From Rhizodiscina lignyota (Eukaryota > Ascomycota > Dothideomycetes > Aulographales > Rhizodiscinaceae): a stretch of DNA of 64,000 nucleotides. Within the stretch, counting starts at the first letter, position 1, and every line of letters begins with the position of its first letter. The translations under genes were made by a program, and so were the position numbers. The stretch lies in the NCBI GenBank assembly GCA_010015805.1, contig ML978126.1, positions 1,302,001 through 1,366,000 on the forward strand. The letters run 5' to 3'. This document shows, one piece after another, positions 42,010 to 52,916 of the stretch. The notes beneath the pieces are model-generated. The model did no database searches and was not told where the DNA came from. It worked only from the letters and a program-made list of their open reading frames with translations.

Positions 42010-43595
42010 TTAGAACTTCTTCATCCTCTCCGCATTTGCAAGTCTCATCCTTTCTCCATACGTCATAAGAAACCACGGTACTGGAATCATTGCAAGGGCG
42101 AGGAACGCCAGCAGCGAGTTGCCCCAACCGAGTCCCAGAGTTGCATACATCTTCGGCGCTGCCAGAGGGACAACAGCTGCCATGATACTCCTGGTTATTG
42201 TATTTGCTGCAAGGGCTGATGCAGCAAAGATCGTAAAGGCGTCTATTGTGTAGGCCTGGATACTCATGAAGATAAGGCTGTTGCCGAAACCTAAGAAACC
42301 CGGTCCAATGATAGGAACGATCCAATGAGTATGCGCCTGAGCGGACCATCCGTACCAGAAGAAAGCGATGGGTACTGCGCAACCGCCGACGACTGCTAGC
42401 GGGAGGCGATATTCAGGCTTCATTTCTCCATTCGGATCTTTCCTCGCTTTTGCCTTCAATATCCTGTCACTGAGCTTAGCGAAAACGAATTGTCCGGCCA
42501 GATACCCAACCCCCAGGCCTAAATACGCCAAGCCAACAAGGCTCGGTCTGAAATGATATACTTGCTCGAATACCGTCGTGAGCGTCGTCAGAAGCAGGTA
42601 AAAGTAAGAGTAAACAAGGCCCATGTATACCGAGAAGGCGAGTACAATCGGCGAGAATACGAGCATCTTGACCGCGCGTGCAATACTATGTCTGAAATGC
42701 GCTGCGGGCGAACGACCGGTATCGTACTCAGAGCGGAGTTTCGAATTACCCGTCTCCTTGCGTAGACGTGCAGCCTTTCGAGCCAGAAGTATGGGATGAT
42801 ATGTTTCGCGCCAAAGAGGGATGCAAAGGACGAACGGCACTGCAAGCTGTTGACCGTTACTTTCAGTTGTTAGGCAACTTAGTAGTTCTCCAAGGATCTC
42901 ACCACAATGGCCGATACCCAGAATGACCATCTCCAACCTTTTGCCCCGGTCAAGAATCCTCCGATGAGTGGTCCGATCACCGGTCCTGTTAGTAGCCCAA
43001 GCGTGAACATTGACAAGGCGAACCCACGCTCTTCCTGTCTGACCATGTCCGCGATTATTCCGCCTCCGTTCGTTAAAGGTACTGCGGCAAAAATCCCTTG
43101 TAATAAGCGGAATCCAATCAACATTGGCAGACTCGTCGCCAAAGCACACGCGATGGTGAAGCATAGGAACCCTAAATTTCCGACATGCTGGATTGGCAGT
43201 CTACCATAGATTTCGGACAGTGGAGCGAAAAATGAGGGCCCAGTACCCAGGCCGAGGACATAGATTGATACCACAAAGGTAGCGAGGACATCGTTCGACG
43301 ATCCAAATTCCTCCATAAGCTGGGGAACTCCTGGAGCGAAAATAGAAGAGCTCAGGCCTGCACAGAATGTGACAGAGGTGCAAAGCGAGATGAGTGTCCA
43401 TCGAAAATTTGTAGGCCAGTTTGTGGGCTTCGCTGGGTCAGTTGGAGAGTCCCATGACACGATTGTGAAATCGTCCTCTAGTTGCTTCTCTCCGTCGACT
43501 CGCTGTTGCTCTCGTGATTCATCCTGGATTTCGATATCTACTCCAGCCTCTATGTCCTCCTCTTTAGTCGCACAGTCTCCGTCTTCTTTGCCCAT
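42010..43595 (-). CDS. MFS transporter, DHA1 (drug:H+ antiporter) type
   Basis: A 12-helix plasma-membrane carrier driven by the proton gradient. Exons are 42903-43595 and 42010-42846 with a 56-nt phase-0 intron, giving 509 aa. An acidic N-terminal tail of about 60 residues (EEDIEAGVDIEIQDESREQQ) precedes the conserved WDSPTDPAKPTNW entry motif. Motif A-like FAPLSEIYGR and the antiporter motif C GLLTGPVIGPLIGGF are visible in the N-terminal half. The intron falls between helices six and seven (SAIV / LAVPFVLCIPLWRETY). The second half has the LVYSYFYLL and GYLAGQFVFAKLSDR segments. It diverges from the Fungal_trans gene, and the dehydrogenase lies just beyond that. Export of a small acid or toxic metabolite, or its uptake, is possible; the substrate is unknown. 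Confidence 0.9.
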
Positions 43596-44081
43596 TCTCC
43601 CCTTAGGGTCAACAATGGAATGCCGAGTAACGCTTTGGGAAGCTTGATGAAAGGATCTAAAACAGAAGGAAAAAACCAGCTAGCTCTTTCTCAAGGAGAA
43701 AGCGGAGGATTCGGACTAAGAGAGATAGAACGTGTCGTGCACTTAGAAGTACTTGCTGAAGCGACCGGAATAGAGAAACTTAAAGCCTACTCCGTACCAA
43801 CATATTAGAAATACCATTAATTGACTGAAAAAAGGCCTTCCTGCACCATTACGGCTACTCGGCCCATTTCCGTGGTAGAATGCCTAGTCTCCAAGGAGGG
43901 AGGTCGGAGATTCGCGCAACCCCGCATCCACCATTACTCCAGAGGGAAAGTATACCGTTTCTAAGGTTGTCAACCAGCAGAATAAGATCTACATCTGAGA
44001 TGAGGTCTCGGAGAAGCCTCGGCGGGCCAATTTTGATGAATAGGTACGGAGGTTAACGTTGGCCGATGTACCCCATAATAT

Positions 44082-44110
44082 AATCCGAAAATTTTGCGCT
44101 ATACCGGATT
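44082..44110. promoter_or_regulatory. Candidate regulator site, AATCCG-N17-CGGATT
   Basis: Perfect 6-bp inverted arms at 44082-44087 and 44105-44110 frame a 17-bp AT-rich spacer; the right arm lies in TACCGGATT. Everted CCG/CGG triplets are typical of Zn2Cys6 dimer sites. It lies about 140 bp before the regulator's ATG. Confidence 0.4.
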
Positions 44111-44129
44111 CAGATTGCGCACAACTACT

Positions 44130-44137
44130 CCGTACGG
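44130..44137. promoter_or_regulatory. Palindrome CCGTACGG, candidate zinc-cluster site
   Basis: An 8-bp perfect palindrome with CCG and CGG triplets separated by TA, 116 bp upstream of the regulator's start codon. A short palindrome can occur by chance. Confidence 0.3.
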
Positions 44138-44252
44138 TTCGCTGGAGCTCCATCTACCACAGTCAGGCTCATTATCTTCCCGTTCTCATAATTCTCGCAG
44201 GCAACCATGTATCCCTGTCATCAGGGTAGCCATCCTGCACTTTGGGATTTGA

Positions 44253-46424
44253 ATGATGAGCGCTCGCGATGGATATCCCTCCAGTCCGTCGAGCAGGAGC
44301 CCGGAAGGATGGCATCGCTCCAAGCGACGGCGGACTCATTCGCCCCAGAACTCGTCTAGTCGAGAATATGGGCTGATGAGAGATGGCACTGATCGCGGGA
44401 GGCCACGGTTCCTAGGAAGTGCGAGTGGAATTCATTTCATACGCGCTGTGTACGACGCATTGGCTCGTCGGCCAGGAGGACCTTATGACCATCAGTCACC
44501 TCAGGAGAATCTCGTTCCCGGAGAAGACGACCAACTACGTGAGCAGAGCCAGACACGGCCCTCAGAGAGTAACCTCAATCCCGAGAATGAGTCACACTTC
44601 TGGCGCGTGGACGAAGTTCTTTCAGGAGACACTTTCCCCCTTCTGCCTGGCTTCGATCAGTTGATAGACTGGAGCAGAAGCTATTTTGAGAACTGGCACC
44701 CTCTATTCCCTTTTTTGCACGCCCCGAGCACGCTCCGGTATTTCGAGCAGATCAGTCTCAACGGAATTCGATCCTTACCTGCGGCGCATGCTGTTGTTGT
44801 CCGATCTGTCATTTCGATATCTTTGGCCGATGCCCGCCAAAGCACGACCAAGTTAGCGGTTGTACCTGCGAACCTTGTATTTCGGGATGCTGAAGATTTG
44901 GTCTCGCAGGTACAATTCGCTCTTTTCGAGCCAGCATCACTGCAAAATGTTCAAGCCTTGGTGGTAGCTCAGCTTCTTCTAGTCTCCCAGTTGCGGTTCA
45001 ACTTTGCATCGAGACTTGGAGGGCTGATATTGCGCATGGCTCTCCACCTAGGACTTCACCGATGTCCCGCCAGGTACTCTAATTTCAACCCCGAAGAGTC
45101 CCAGCTCCGACAGCGTGTTTTCTGGTCCATTTACTGCATTGAACGGATGCTCTGCCAATCTCTTGGCCTACCACTGGACATACAAGATGACGACGTCGAC
45201 GTATGCTACATCGGGCAGGAGCTCCACAAATTGCAGCCCGGAACTTGGAGCGAGAATAATGGAAGCAGTACGTGTGACGCCTTAAGAGTGTGGATATTTT
45301 GCTGATCCCGAACCATCTTTCATTTAGACCAACAATTGCGGCTTCTAACATTTCTCGTTAAGCACGCAAAGATCCGCGGTTTGATATTGGAGCTTCGAAA
45401 CAAATCACTATCGGTCAGAAGAGACACTTTCGAGCGCACAATGGCTGTTCAAGTTGAACTGGCCAAGTGGGCAAATGACATATATGATGTTGTTGAATCT
45501 AATACCGTGGGTGGCCTTCAACTGCATACGACGCTGAACGAACTACCGAACCCTAATCGCAATACGATTACACCAGCACATAGATTAGTCCTCCAAATAT
45601 TGCAACATGAGGCAACAATTACTCTGAATCGACCACTGATAACGGAACTAGGAAGTTCGGCTGCGCTCGCCGCGCTTCAAAACTGTATTACTGCATCCCG
45701 ATCCATCATTAATTCACTGGACAGTTTTAGAGTACAGCACATTTCAGCCGATACTCCTTTTCAAGATGCTCTGTCAACGCCAATGGTTTGGCCGTTGTTG
45801 ACGTGGTCTGTCTGGATGAGCTGTTTCATCTTGACATATGCGGCACTGGAAGGCCACTTGAGCGTTCCGTCAGCTCTGAGATACGCGGACAAGACTCTTC
45901 TCATACTCCAACACCTTTCCCGACGACAAACTACGTGGCCGGACTCATGCGCGGATGCCGTCCGGCAGTTGATGACTGCTTTGAAAGAAAGTGATGTGAT
46001 GGCTCCTGGTGTAGAGCATGTTGCCAACGGGGAGCAAATTATCTCCATGTCTCGCTACAATCAACCAGGCCATGGAGATGGCAACTCCAATAGCAGAAGG
46101 CACCGGCGGAATCTCAATAGTCGCAGTGGAGATCAACATCGCGACATCCATGACCGTCCTGCAGGTGGTACGGAACGTATCGTCCACACTGTCGAAGTCT
46201 CACCCAATCGAAGTACTTCTCAGGCCATGCCGAACACAACGACAGCCGCACAGGACCCTTCCCGTTCCGACCAACGTCAAGAGGAGTGGACTTCAGCGAC
46301 TCAAAACCAGTGGACGAACGGTGCCTACGATCTGGACTTCCTTGACCCATTCAATGCAATAGACTTCTCGAATTTTGCTCCAGGGACGGATGACCCACTC
46401 CGTGATTTCTTATCGCTTGATTGA
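44253..46424 (+). CDS. Fungal-specific transcription factor-domain protein without a visible DNA-binding domain
   Basis: Exons are 44253-45267 and 45328-46424 with a 60-nt phase-1 intron, giving 703 aa. The Fungal_trans middle-homology domain covers about residues 125-350: RSYFENWHPLFPFLHAP, then RLGGLILRMALHLGLHRCP, QLRQRVFWSIYCIERMLCQ and SLGLPLDIQDDDVDV. The intron interrupts it at NNGS / NQQLRLLTFL. The C-terminal part is Asn/Arg/Ser-rich and ends in an acidic, aromatic activation-like tail (DLDFLDPFNAIDFSNF). The N-terminus (RSKRRRTHSPQNSSSREYG) is basic but has no CxxC zinc cluster or C2H2 finger, and I find none in the 650 bp upstream. The DNA-binding exon may be lost, unrecognised or truly absent. 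The neighbours are a divergent MFS gene and a downstream dehydrogenase. Confidence 0.88.
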
Positions 46425-46825
46425 ACGATGAGAATGGTTGAAGAAGCAATTGGTCGCGTTGAGAGCCAATTCTCTCTATGATAGATGTCTGGCAGCTTTG
46501 CTAGCGTTCAATGAATCTTACTCATCTCCCCTGAATTTTTATATACTTGTCTGCCGTGCTCCTTGGTGAACGGTAATTCAGTGAGAGAAGCGTTCGGTCG
46601 AAGCCGGGTGTATGCGCTTACCAGGAGAATCTTTCTCCGGTCTGTTTCTACCGGACAACTAAAGTGCGACGTCCCCGACACCGTTCTCAAACCTTCCGTC
46701 CTGCTTTCTTCCCCGGCTATTATATTTAAACGTGACAATGGTCAAATTCTGAATGTAAGTCAGTGTCTCCCATTTCAATTTAATTCTCATACATCATCTT
46801 GGTCTCCAATTGAATATATTCCGTC
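46425..46825. other. Promoter region of the tartrate/D-malate-type dehydrogenase
   Basis: 401 bp between the regulator stop and the dehydrogenase ATG. It contains the inverted repeat at 46636-46655 and an AT-rich TATATTTAAA at 46721-46730, a plausible TATA element. Confidence 0.4.
46636..46655. promoter_or_regulatory. Candidate regulator site, TCCGG-N10-CCGGA
   Basis: Perfect 5-bp inverted arms with a 10-bp spacer, 170-190 bp upstream of the dehydrogenase ATG. The right arm sits in TACCGGA, the same heptamer found at 44103-44109 in the MFS/regulator spacer. Confidence 0.4.
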
Positions 46826-48041
46826 ATGTCGCCATCTACAGTTCCAGTGCAGCAAACGTACAGCATCGCCTCCATACCAGCTGATGGAATTGGTCCGGAG
46901 GTCATTGATGCAGGCATTCAAGTCCTCAATACCCTGAGTGAGACGCTTGGATCTTTCAGATTCGATTTCAAGCACTACGACTGGAGTTCGGACACATACA
47001 AGAAGACGGGAAAGTATATTCCTGACGGCGGTCTCGACCAATTAAAAAAGCACGATGCTATCTTCTTTGGGGCGGTGGGCGCACCAGGTATGTCGCAATA
47101 GACGGATTATATACATATACCATGCTAACTATGAGAAGACGTGCCTGATCACATCTCCCTTTGGGGACTCCGTCTTGCGATCTGTCAGACATTCCAACAA
47201 TACGCCAATGTCCGACCGACCAAGGTCTTTCGCGGCACCCAATCGCCACTGCGAAAGTGCGAGCCGAAAGACCTAGACTGGGTCATTATCCGTGAGAACA
47301 GCGAGGGCGAGTACGCCGGCCAAGGAGGCCGCTCGCACAGAGGCCAGCCGTGGGAGACAGCGACAGAAGTGGCGATCTTCTCACGGCACGGTGTCGAGCG
47401 TATTATGCGATTTGCGTTTGAGACGGCTCAGCGGCGGCCAAGGAAGCTGCTGACGCTTGTGACGAAGAGCAATGCTCAGCGCAACGGAATGGTGCTTTGG
47501 GACGAGGTCGCTGAAGAGATTTCGCAAGAGTTTCCGGAAGTTACGATGGACAAGATGCTTGTCGACGCGATGACTTGCCGTATGGTGCTCAAGCCGGAGT
47601 CAATAGATACTATTGTTGCCACAAATCTGGTATATACATTCCTTTCACCAGCATTTGTGCGATTGCGCTAACAGATTACAGCACGCAGACATCCTCTCAG
47701 ATCTCGCCGCTGCCTTAGCAGGCTCAATAGGCATTGCACCGACGTCAAATCTCGACCCCACGCGCCAGAATCCCAGCATGTTCGAGCCTATCCACGGTTC
47801 AGCTTTCGATATTACCGGCAAGGGTGTGGCAAATCCCGTTGCGACCTTCTGGACGGCAGCGGAGATGTTGGCATGGCTCGGCGAAGAAGAAGCGAGCCAG
47901 AAGCTTCTCGAGTGCGTTGAAAATGTGTGCGAACGGGGTATTGTGACGGCCGATCTAGGAGGTAGTGCGAAGACTGTCGAAGTTACCAATGCTGTCTGCG
48001 ACGAGATCAAGAAGCTGGCTCCTACGAAGAAAGCTGCATAG
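46826..48041 (+). CDS. Tartrate / D-malate dehydrogenase-type enzyme (isopropylmalate dehydrogenase family)
   Basis: An NAD- and metal-dependent oxidative decarboxylase of 2-hydroxy acids. Exons are 46826-47087, 47139-47629 and 47682-48041 (introns 51 and 52 nt), giving 370 aa. The N-terminus carries ASIPADGIGPEVIDAG, then FGAVGAPDVPDHISLWGLRL across the first splice. The active-site Arg-rich segment and VIIRENSEGEYAGQGG are present; the RSHRGQPWETATEVAIFSR stretch, beginning GGRSHRG, is characteristic of tartrate/D-malate enzymes rather than LeuB. TLVTKSNAQRNGM holds the catalytic Lys, LVDAMTCRMV the Asp region, and NLHADILSDLAAALAGSIG the metal-binding Asps. The end is SMFEPIHGSAFDITGKG, a nucleotide-binding loop. 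True substrate (tartrate, D-malate or a related acid) is not decided. It lies downstream of a regulator and near an MFS carrier. Confidence 0.9.
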
Positions 48042-49624
48042 AATCGCTGCATATGTTACTGATCCTTCAATTTATTTAGTCTTTGGGCGCTGGCAATTGT
48101 AACAAGCCGAGAGAGGCCAAAATTTGTATGACACATGGAAAATAAAGCAAGCTAATATCTTGAAAGGACTACTTCTATATGAATTGCACCATTTCGACGT
48201 CTGCCACTTCTTTGGCGAAGTATCACGTTGCAGATAAACATGTCTCGCCAGATACATGACCATTTGGCAGGTGATTCAAGAGTGTATTTTAAGCTTTGGA
48301 TAATAGTAAAATAGAACCCTAGTCGAAGAGATTAGCGAGATCAACATTTGACAGGGTGGCACTACCGCCGAATATGTCTAAGATGATTTCGCTGTCTAGA
48401 GCAGACCCGATTGCGCATTACACAGCAATTAGGAGGCGTGTAACTTGGACTTCTCGCCGGGCGTATTATTGAACGAGTTATTAAGTGACGGTGGTATTTG
48501 AAATAGTACTTCTAAGCAATATAAGAGATAAATCCTCAAGTATAAGCAGGAGCGAGTTATGAAGGAAGTATTGCAGAATATAGCCGATTCTCTCTCCGGT
48601 GAATCAGTCAGCCCGGCCAGGAGAGTGCAGCTGAAACGGGAGTTCGTCAGACTCCACAACTAAGGTTAGTAAAGAGGCTGGAGAGGATGCACTCGATAAA
48701 GGAAAACTGAAGAAGAGGAAGTTGGTAAAGGCTTCGAGGAAGAGAAGTAATGTTAAGAAGTAGGATAGGGCCACACCGTACACCAACTTATTTAGGAAAC
48801 TGCGATAGGATAATATGCTGCAATCAGAGTTGATACTACAAGTACTGGGGGAGATGCGGAACGTCTACAAAATACAAGCTGCATTACATTGTCACCGTGA
48901 GACGATCTTGATACGTCTAATGAAAATGGCCTGCGTAGCTTCCAGCGCACTCCACAGGCGAATGTCAAGACAGACTACCCCCTGTGGTGGTTCATCCAAG
49001 TCGTACAAGTTGATAAAAGACCGAGGTGTGTTGTACGCGCCTCAAGCGTCAGGTCTGAAGGTTGGAGAAGGCTGGCCGGGAGGTTCGAGGCGTCGGGCAG
49101 ACATGTGGAAGCAGCACCCCACGCCGTTGGACTTGGCAGGCCGAGCTAGCGCAAGGGTCACTGCACGTCGACCCCAGCCTTCATGCAAGCGTGAAGAGCG
49201 GTCAGTGGAGCCGTGCAGCATTTGAAAACCGCGCCCCTCCCTTCCTGCAGCTGAAGATGCTTTGACACTTCTCCAATCGCTTTGCTGCCAGTTGCGACTA
49301 TATATTCTGAATTGCCCATCGTTTTGCGCCAGAATCGAGACCGGAGCTTTGCCAATCAAGAGCAGGGAAATTGACAGGAGCAGCAGTTCGCATAGCGAGC
49401 ACGTACCACGGAGATAGCAGTTCACCAGCCTCTCGAATTTCGGCTCTGTCTGAAGTCCACGAATCCGCGGTTTTAAGGCTGGAAGTGCCTCATCCATTCG
49501 AGCACTTCGGAAGCATTGGATCTGAGATCATTCGTGCTCGATATCTACGATCCGCCAGCTCGCCTGAACAACCTCCAGACCAGACAAGTCTATCGAAGCA
49601 GACAGCCTTGTCTCACCAATCGCA
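48042..49624. other. Intergenic upstream of the 49625 gene
   Basis: 1.6 kb. The part at about 48.3-48.8 kb is AT-rich with many in-frame stops and may be decayed sequence. Open frames near 49.0-49.5 kb show no protein features. No gene is supported. Confidence 0.4.
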
Positions 49625-50146
49625 ATGGGCCTCTTCTCGCCTTCCTCTCACTCCCGCCATGGCCACCGATCGTCCTCGCACCATGATCGCCACGACTCGC
49701 ACTCACATTCGCGGCCTTCGATGTCGCGCAGCGCGTCGTCCTTCTTCCGCCTCGCGAATCCCTCCACCCACTCCGTACGCTCTTTCGGCTCGCACCGCTC
49801 CTCGTCCTCATATTACAAGCGTAGCCCCCGCTCTGGCTATATCAGCAGCCTCTTCCGAAAGTTCAAGCACCTGCTGCGCGAGCTGTGGTACTATGCGAAG
49901 CGCCATCCGATAAAGGTGTTCATCTTCGTTATCATGCCTTTAATTAGCGGCGGCGTGCTAGCTGGATTCGCGAGACAATTCGGCATTAGACTACCAGCAG
50001 CATTGGCAGGGAAAGGCGCGGCGAGCGCCGGTGGTGGATACTATGGTTCTGCTGGATATGGAGGGATGAGCGGCGGCCTGAGTCAGGGACTTGCAGGCGG
50101 TGGGGCTCTCGAGGGAGTTATGAAGATCGCGAAGAATTTCCTGTGA
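49625..50146 (+). CDS. Small single-pass membrane protein, unknown
   Basis: A single exon of 173 aa from ATG 49625 (context CGCAATGGGC). The first 65 residues are His/Ser/Arg-rich and disordered (GHRSSSHHDRHDSHSHSRPS). A basic-amphipathic segment SSLFRKFKHLLRELWYYAKRHP then leads into one transmembrane helix, VFIFVIMPLISGGVLAGFA. A Gly/Ala-rich tail (GKGAASAGGGYYGSAGYGG) ends in a short helix GVMKIAKNFL. The Gly-rich tail and lone helix suggest a peripheral organelle or ER membrane protein, but I do not recognise the family. No intron is needed. A longer open frame on the same strand (from 49371) is in another register and has no clear features. Confidence 0.7.
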   Translation: MGLFSPSSHSRHGHRSSSHHDRHDSHSHSRPSMSRSASSFFRLANPSTHSVRSFGSHRSSSSYYKRSPRSGYISSLFRKFKHLLRELWYYAKRHPIKVFIFVIMPLISGGVLAGFARQFGIRLPAALAGKGAASAGGGYYGSAGYGGMSGGLSQGLAGGGALEGVMKIAKNFL

Positions 50147-50904
50147 ATCCGACAAGCATCTAGAACACACAGGGCTGGAGAATTTGAAGAAGCCCCGCAC
50201 CCCGCATGTCGCACTGGAACGGAGAACTGATCTGGAGAGACCTTCATGACTTCTACGACTTCAATACCACGACGAAAAGTTACGGCCACGCTGCGTATGA
50301 CGCTATTTGAAACTTCGAGTGGGATTTCTTGTATTTAGAGTTGGAGCTCAGGCTTGGGTGGCACATTTTGAATTTTACTCAGTTGGCATTTTCCATGGCT
50401 TTGGCAAGTTGGGACTAATTAGTGGAGACTCTGTATGTCAGGCAGCTCAACAATCCGACCATATTTGCCCATGAAATTGGTGGGGAAATTGAAAATCCAA
50501 CTCGTCTTGCTACAGCAAATACTCAATATGCTAGCAGATCGCTCATGCTAGGCTTGCAATTGAAATGGCTTCAATACTAAGTTCACCACTAACCCCAGAA
50601 AAGTCTAACGCAGCGTAAATCTTGATTGAGCTTCATGAAATTTAGGACTTAGCTAGGTTTAAATTTCTTCGGTAGTCAATGACAAGGTTAACTTTACCTA
50701 TGATATACCCACTCTCGTACAGTGGGCTCATCCATGACAAGCAGCGGCGAGCGTACTGTAGCGTCGGAGAAAGACATCTCCGAACGCATTCTTGACGCCA
50801 TGAGCCATGTGCAACCCCTTCGATTCCCCACACTTAAATGCTCGGCGAAGACGCACTAATCGTGGCTGGAATGTCAATATAAACCTTTCTCGGCCCAAGG
50901 AGGG
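50147..50904. other. Intergenic between the small membrane protein and the Zn2Cys6 gene
   Basis: 758 bp with no recognised content apart from the presumed promoter of the downstream gene. Confidence 0.45.
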
Positions 50905-51745
50905 ATGTCCGATGAGTTGGAAGAAGTGACTCCACTCTCTACAATTGCTTGCGAACCCTGTAGGTGAGTTGTCCATGCATAGATTCGCATTTGATCCTCT
51001 CTGATGGAACAATAGACAGAAAAAGTGCAAATGCGACCGTGTCATCCCAGTGTGTTCTTCATGCACATCCGACCCGTCGAAATGCTGGTATTCTCATGGC
51101 GCGAAGAGGGGGCTGCCGGCCGGCTATCTGAACTCCCTTGAACATCGTCTCACAGAAACCGAAGCGGCCTTGTTCCACGCATTAAACGAGCTCTATGGAG
51201 AACCGACAGATGCGCATGGCCTCCCAAACTTGAGAGATACGCTGACACAGCGCGTATCGAGCAGTAAGATCGATGCTGTCCGCGAGTGGAAGTCGCTGCC
51301 TTTGGAGACTAGGGAGGATGCGCATCAATGGTGGCTCACCCGACGGAGTGTATTCAGTCAGGCAACTTCAGACCTGCATATGAGCAGCAATGACCAGCCC
51401 CCAACGGCCAAGTCACAGAATGGGCCGGGCAATTCTCAACCGCAGAAAAATATGTACCAAGACTGGTTCACCATCCCAGCGAGAACGCCAAACACGGAAA
51501 GCAACGCCGTCGAAACATCTCAACTGCCTCTACCTTCAGCTTCGTCCGACATGGACGCACAGATTGAGGGGTGGGGTAACATGCCTCAAGCAGCTGCTGA
51601 CTCAATCAGCAATACTCGCTTTACTACACATGCTCAAATTGGCGCAAGTTCTCGATCGCCAGCACAAGGTGGCACGCCTCTGGCAGACGATGGTTTCGTC
51701 AAAGCCAAGGCATTAGCAGAGGCCCGTAAGGATACCTACTTTTGA
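50905..51745 (+). CDS. Short Zn2Cys6 (GAL4-type) zinc-cluster protein
   Basis: Exons are 50905-50963 and 51016-51745 with a 52-nt phase-2 intron, giving 262 aa. The splice rebuilds the zinc cluster in the first 50 residues: CEPC from exon 1 joins RQKKCKCDRVIPVCSSC and then TSDPSKCWY, giving spacing C-x2-C-x6-C-x6-C-x2-C-x6-C, which binds two zinc ions and a CGG half-site. A heptad-like helix follows (LNSLEHRLTETEAALFHAL), the usual dimerisation region. The remainder is disordered, with MYQDWFTIPARTP, and ends DGFVKAKALAEARKDTYF. There is no Fungal_trans middle-homology domain, so it is much shorter than the usual 600-900 aa regulators. Its target genes are unknown. Confidence 0.85.
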
Positions 51746-52414
51746 GCTGGCGAAGATCTACACGACTCTGCCATTTCTGGCAGTCGTCTTGGCTCGTTTG
51801 GAGCAGAAGCATTGCAGACTGTTTGCATCTTACACTACTTTCAGCTATTACCGAGCGAGTGGCAGAGAGTGTGGTTCTTACGGCAAGCGTTGAGGGACAA
51901 GTGGCGCAACTGAGTTGAGCGGACTCTACTGAATGCCAAACTGGCGTGCACCCACCCGCACACTCGTTGCAGGAGTGAGTCTAGTTTCGACAATCGCAAC
52001 ATTTGAAGTCCAAAGAAACGCTGTTGCACTTGTCGACAACTCCTCTGCTCATATCGTGTGGCTATATACACGAGCCATCTTCGTCTCCATATCTCTTCTT
52101 CCCTCTTGCGGACGTACAGAATATGGTGAGCTTCATCAATCGGCTGAGTACAAATCCATGATTGCACCAGAGCCGAATCCAGCGGCTTCAAGTGCAGTCT
52201 ATTTGATCCCCTCAAGTACATCCTTTCTTCCACGCCGATGCCTCAAAGCTACGCTCCAACCCTACTGGACATTTAAGGCGGCAAGCAAGACGGAATAACC
52301 CAGTCCCAGCTAATGCTAACCGTACTCAAACCAACACCACCAAGGGACGAATACGCCGCCGGCCTATCGACAATCAGTACATCACCTATCTCAACGCCAC
52401 TCAACGTCATAAAC
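51746..52414. other. Convergent spacer, Zn2Cys6 gene / small secreted protein
   Basis: 669 bp. Open frames on both strands (51841-52233 and 51933-52298) overlap each other and show no domain or signal. I do not call a gene. Confidence 0.4.
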
Positions 52415-52916
52415 TTACGATAAATCCAACTGCGTGTTCCCAAACGGATCCTCCGGCTGCCCACAATTCGCATTGAGGTCATTGAACGGGATAATAATGA
52501 CCTGGCCGCTACCGTCGGTTGGGTTGATCTGGATGTCCGAGCCGCAAAGGTCCTTCGATATGCCGGGGAAGTTTGTGCATACAGCGGCGGAGGGCACGTT
52601 CGGGTCGAACGTGTTGCCGCATGCGGTGATGCCCTGCGGGTTGGTGCCCGCGGTGTACACGGTGCCGATGGCGGACGTCGCGACGCACTGCAGGCCGTCT
52701 TGACGCTCGAAGAGGTTGTTGGCCGCCGCCTCACTGTGTTGGGGGTTAGCTGCGTTCATATTGTCTTATGGAAGAGCGTGGTACGTACAACATCGACACG
52801 GAGCGGCCCAGGTTCATTGTGGGCGAGGGCTTAGGCGCCGGTATTGGCTGTGCAGCTGGGCTGGCCACCACGGCTGCGACGCAGCAGAGGAGGACCTGCA
52901 GCAGGGAGTTCAACAT
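52415..52916 (-). CDS. Small secreted cysteine-containing protein, unknown
   Basis: Exons are 52789-52916 and 52415-52733 with a 55-nt phase-2 intron, giving 148 aa. Residues 1-19 are a signal peptide (MLNSLLQVLLCCVAAVVAS). A Pro-rich stretch PAAQPIPAPKPSPT follows, then NNLFERQDGL, where the dibasic-like ER may be a Kex2-type site. The mature domain carries five cysteines (LQCVA, TACGN, AVCTN, DLCGS, NANCG). An odd number would leave one unpaired unless a processing site removes one. The end is PFGNTQLDLS. A strong TATA box lies 117-125 bp upstream. Size, secretion signal and cysteines make it an effector or surface-protein candidate; no family is recognised. Confidence 0.8.

Larger units (their letters stand above)
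43596..44252. other. Divergent promoter region, MFS transporter / Fungal_trans regulator
   Basis: 657 bp. It contains CCGGA at 43764-43768, the inverted repeat at 44082-44110 and the palindrome CCGTACGG at 44130-44137, all candidate binding sites for a zinc-cluster regulator. Confidence 0.45.

Noticed and set aside
48300-48800. AT-rich stretch that might be a decayed transposase
   Set aside because: Short fragments such as SVSPARRVQLKREF read through stops, but no transposase motif could be recognised.
51841-52298. Overlapping open frames on both strands between the Zn2Cys6 and secreted-protein genes
   Set aside because: Neither shows a domain, signal peptide or sensible splice to a neighbour.
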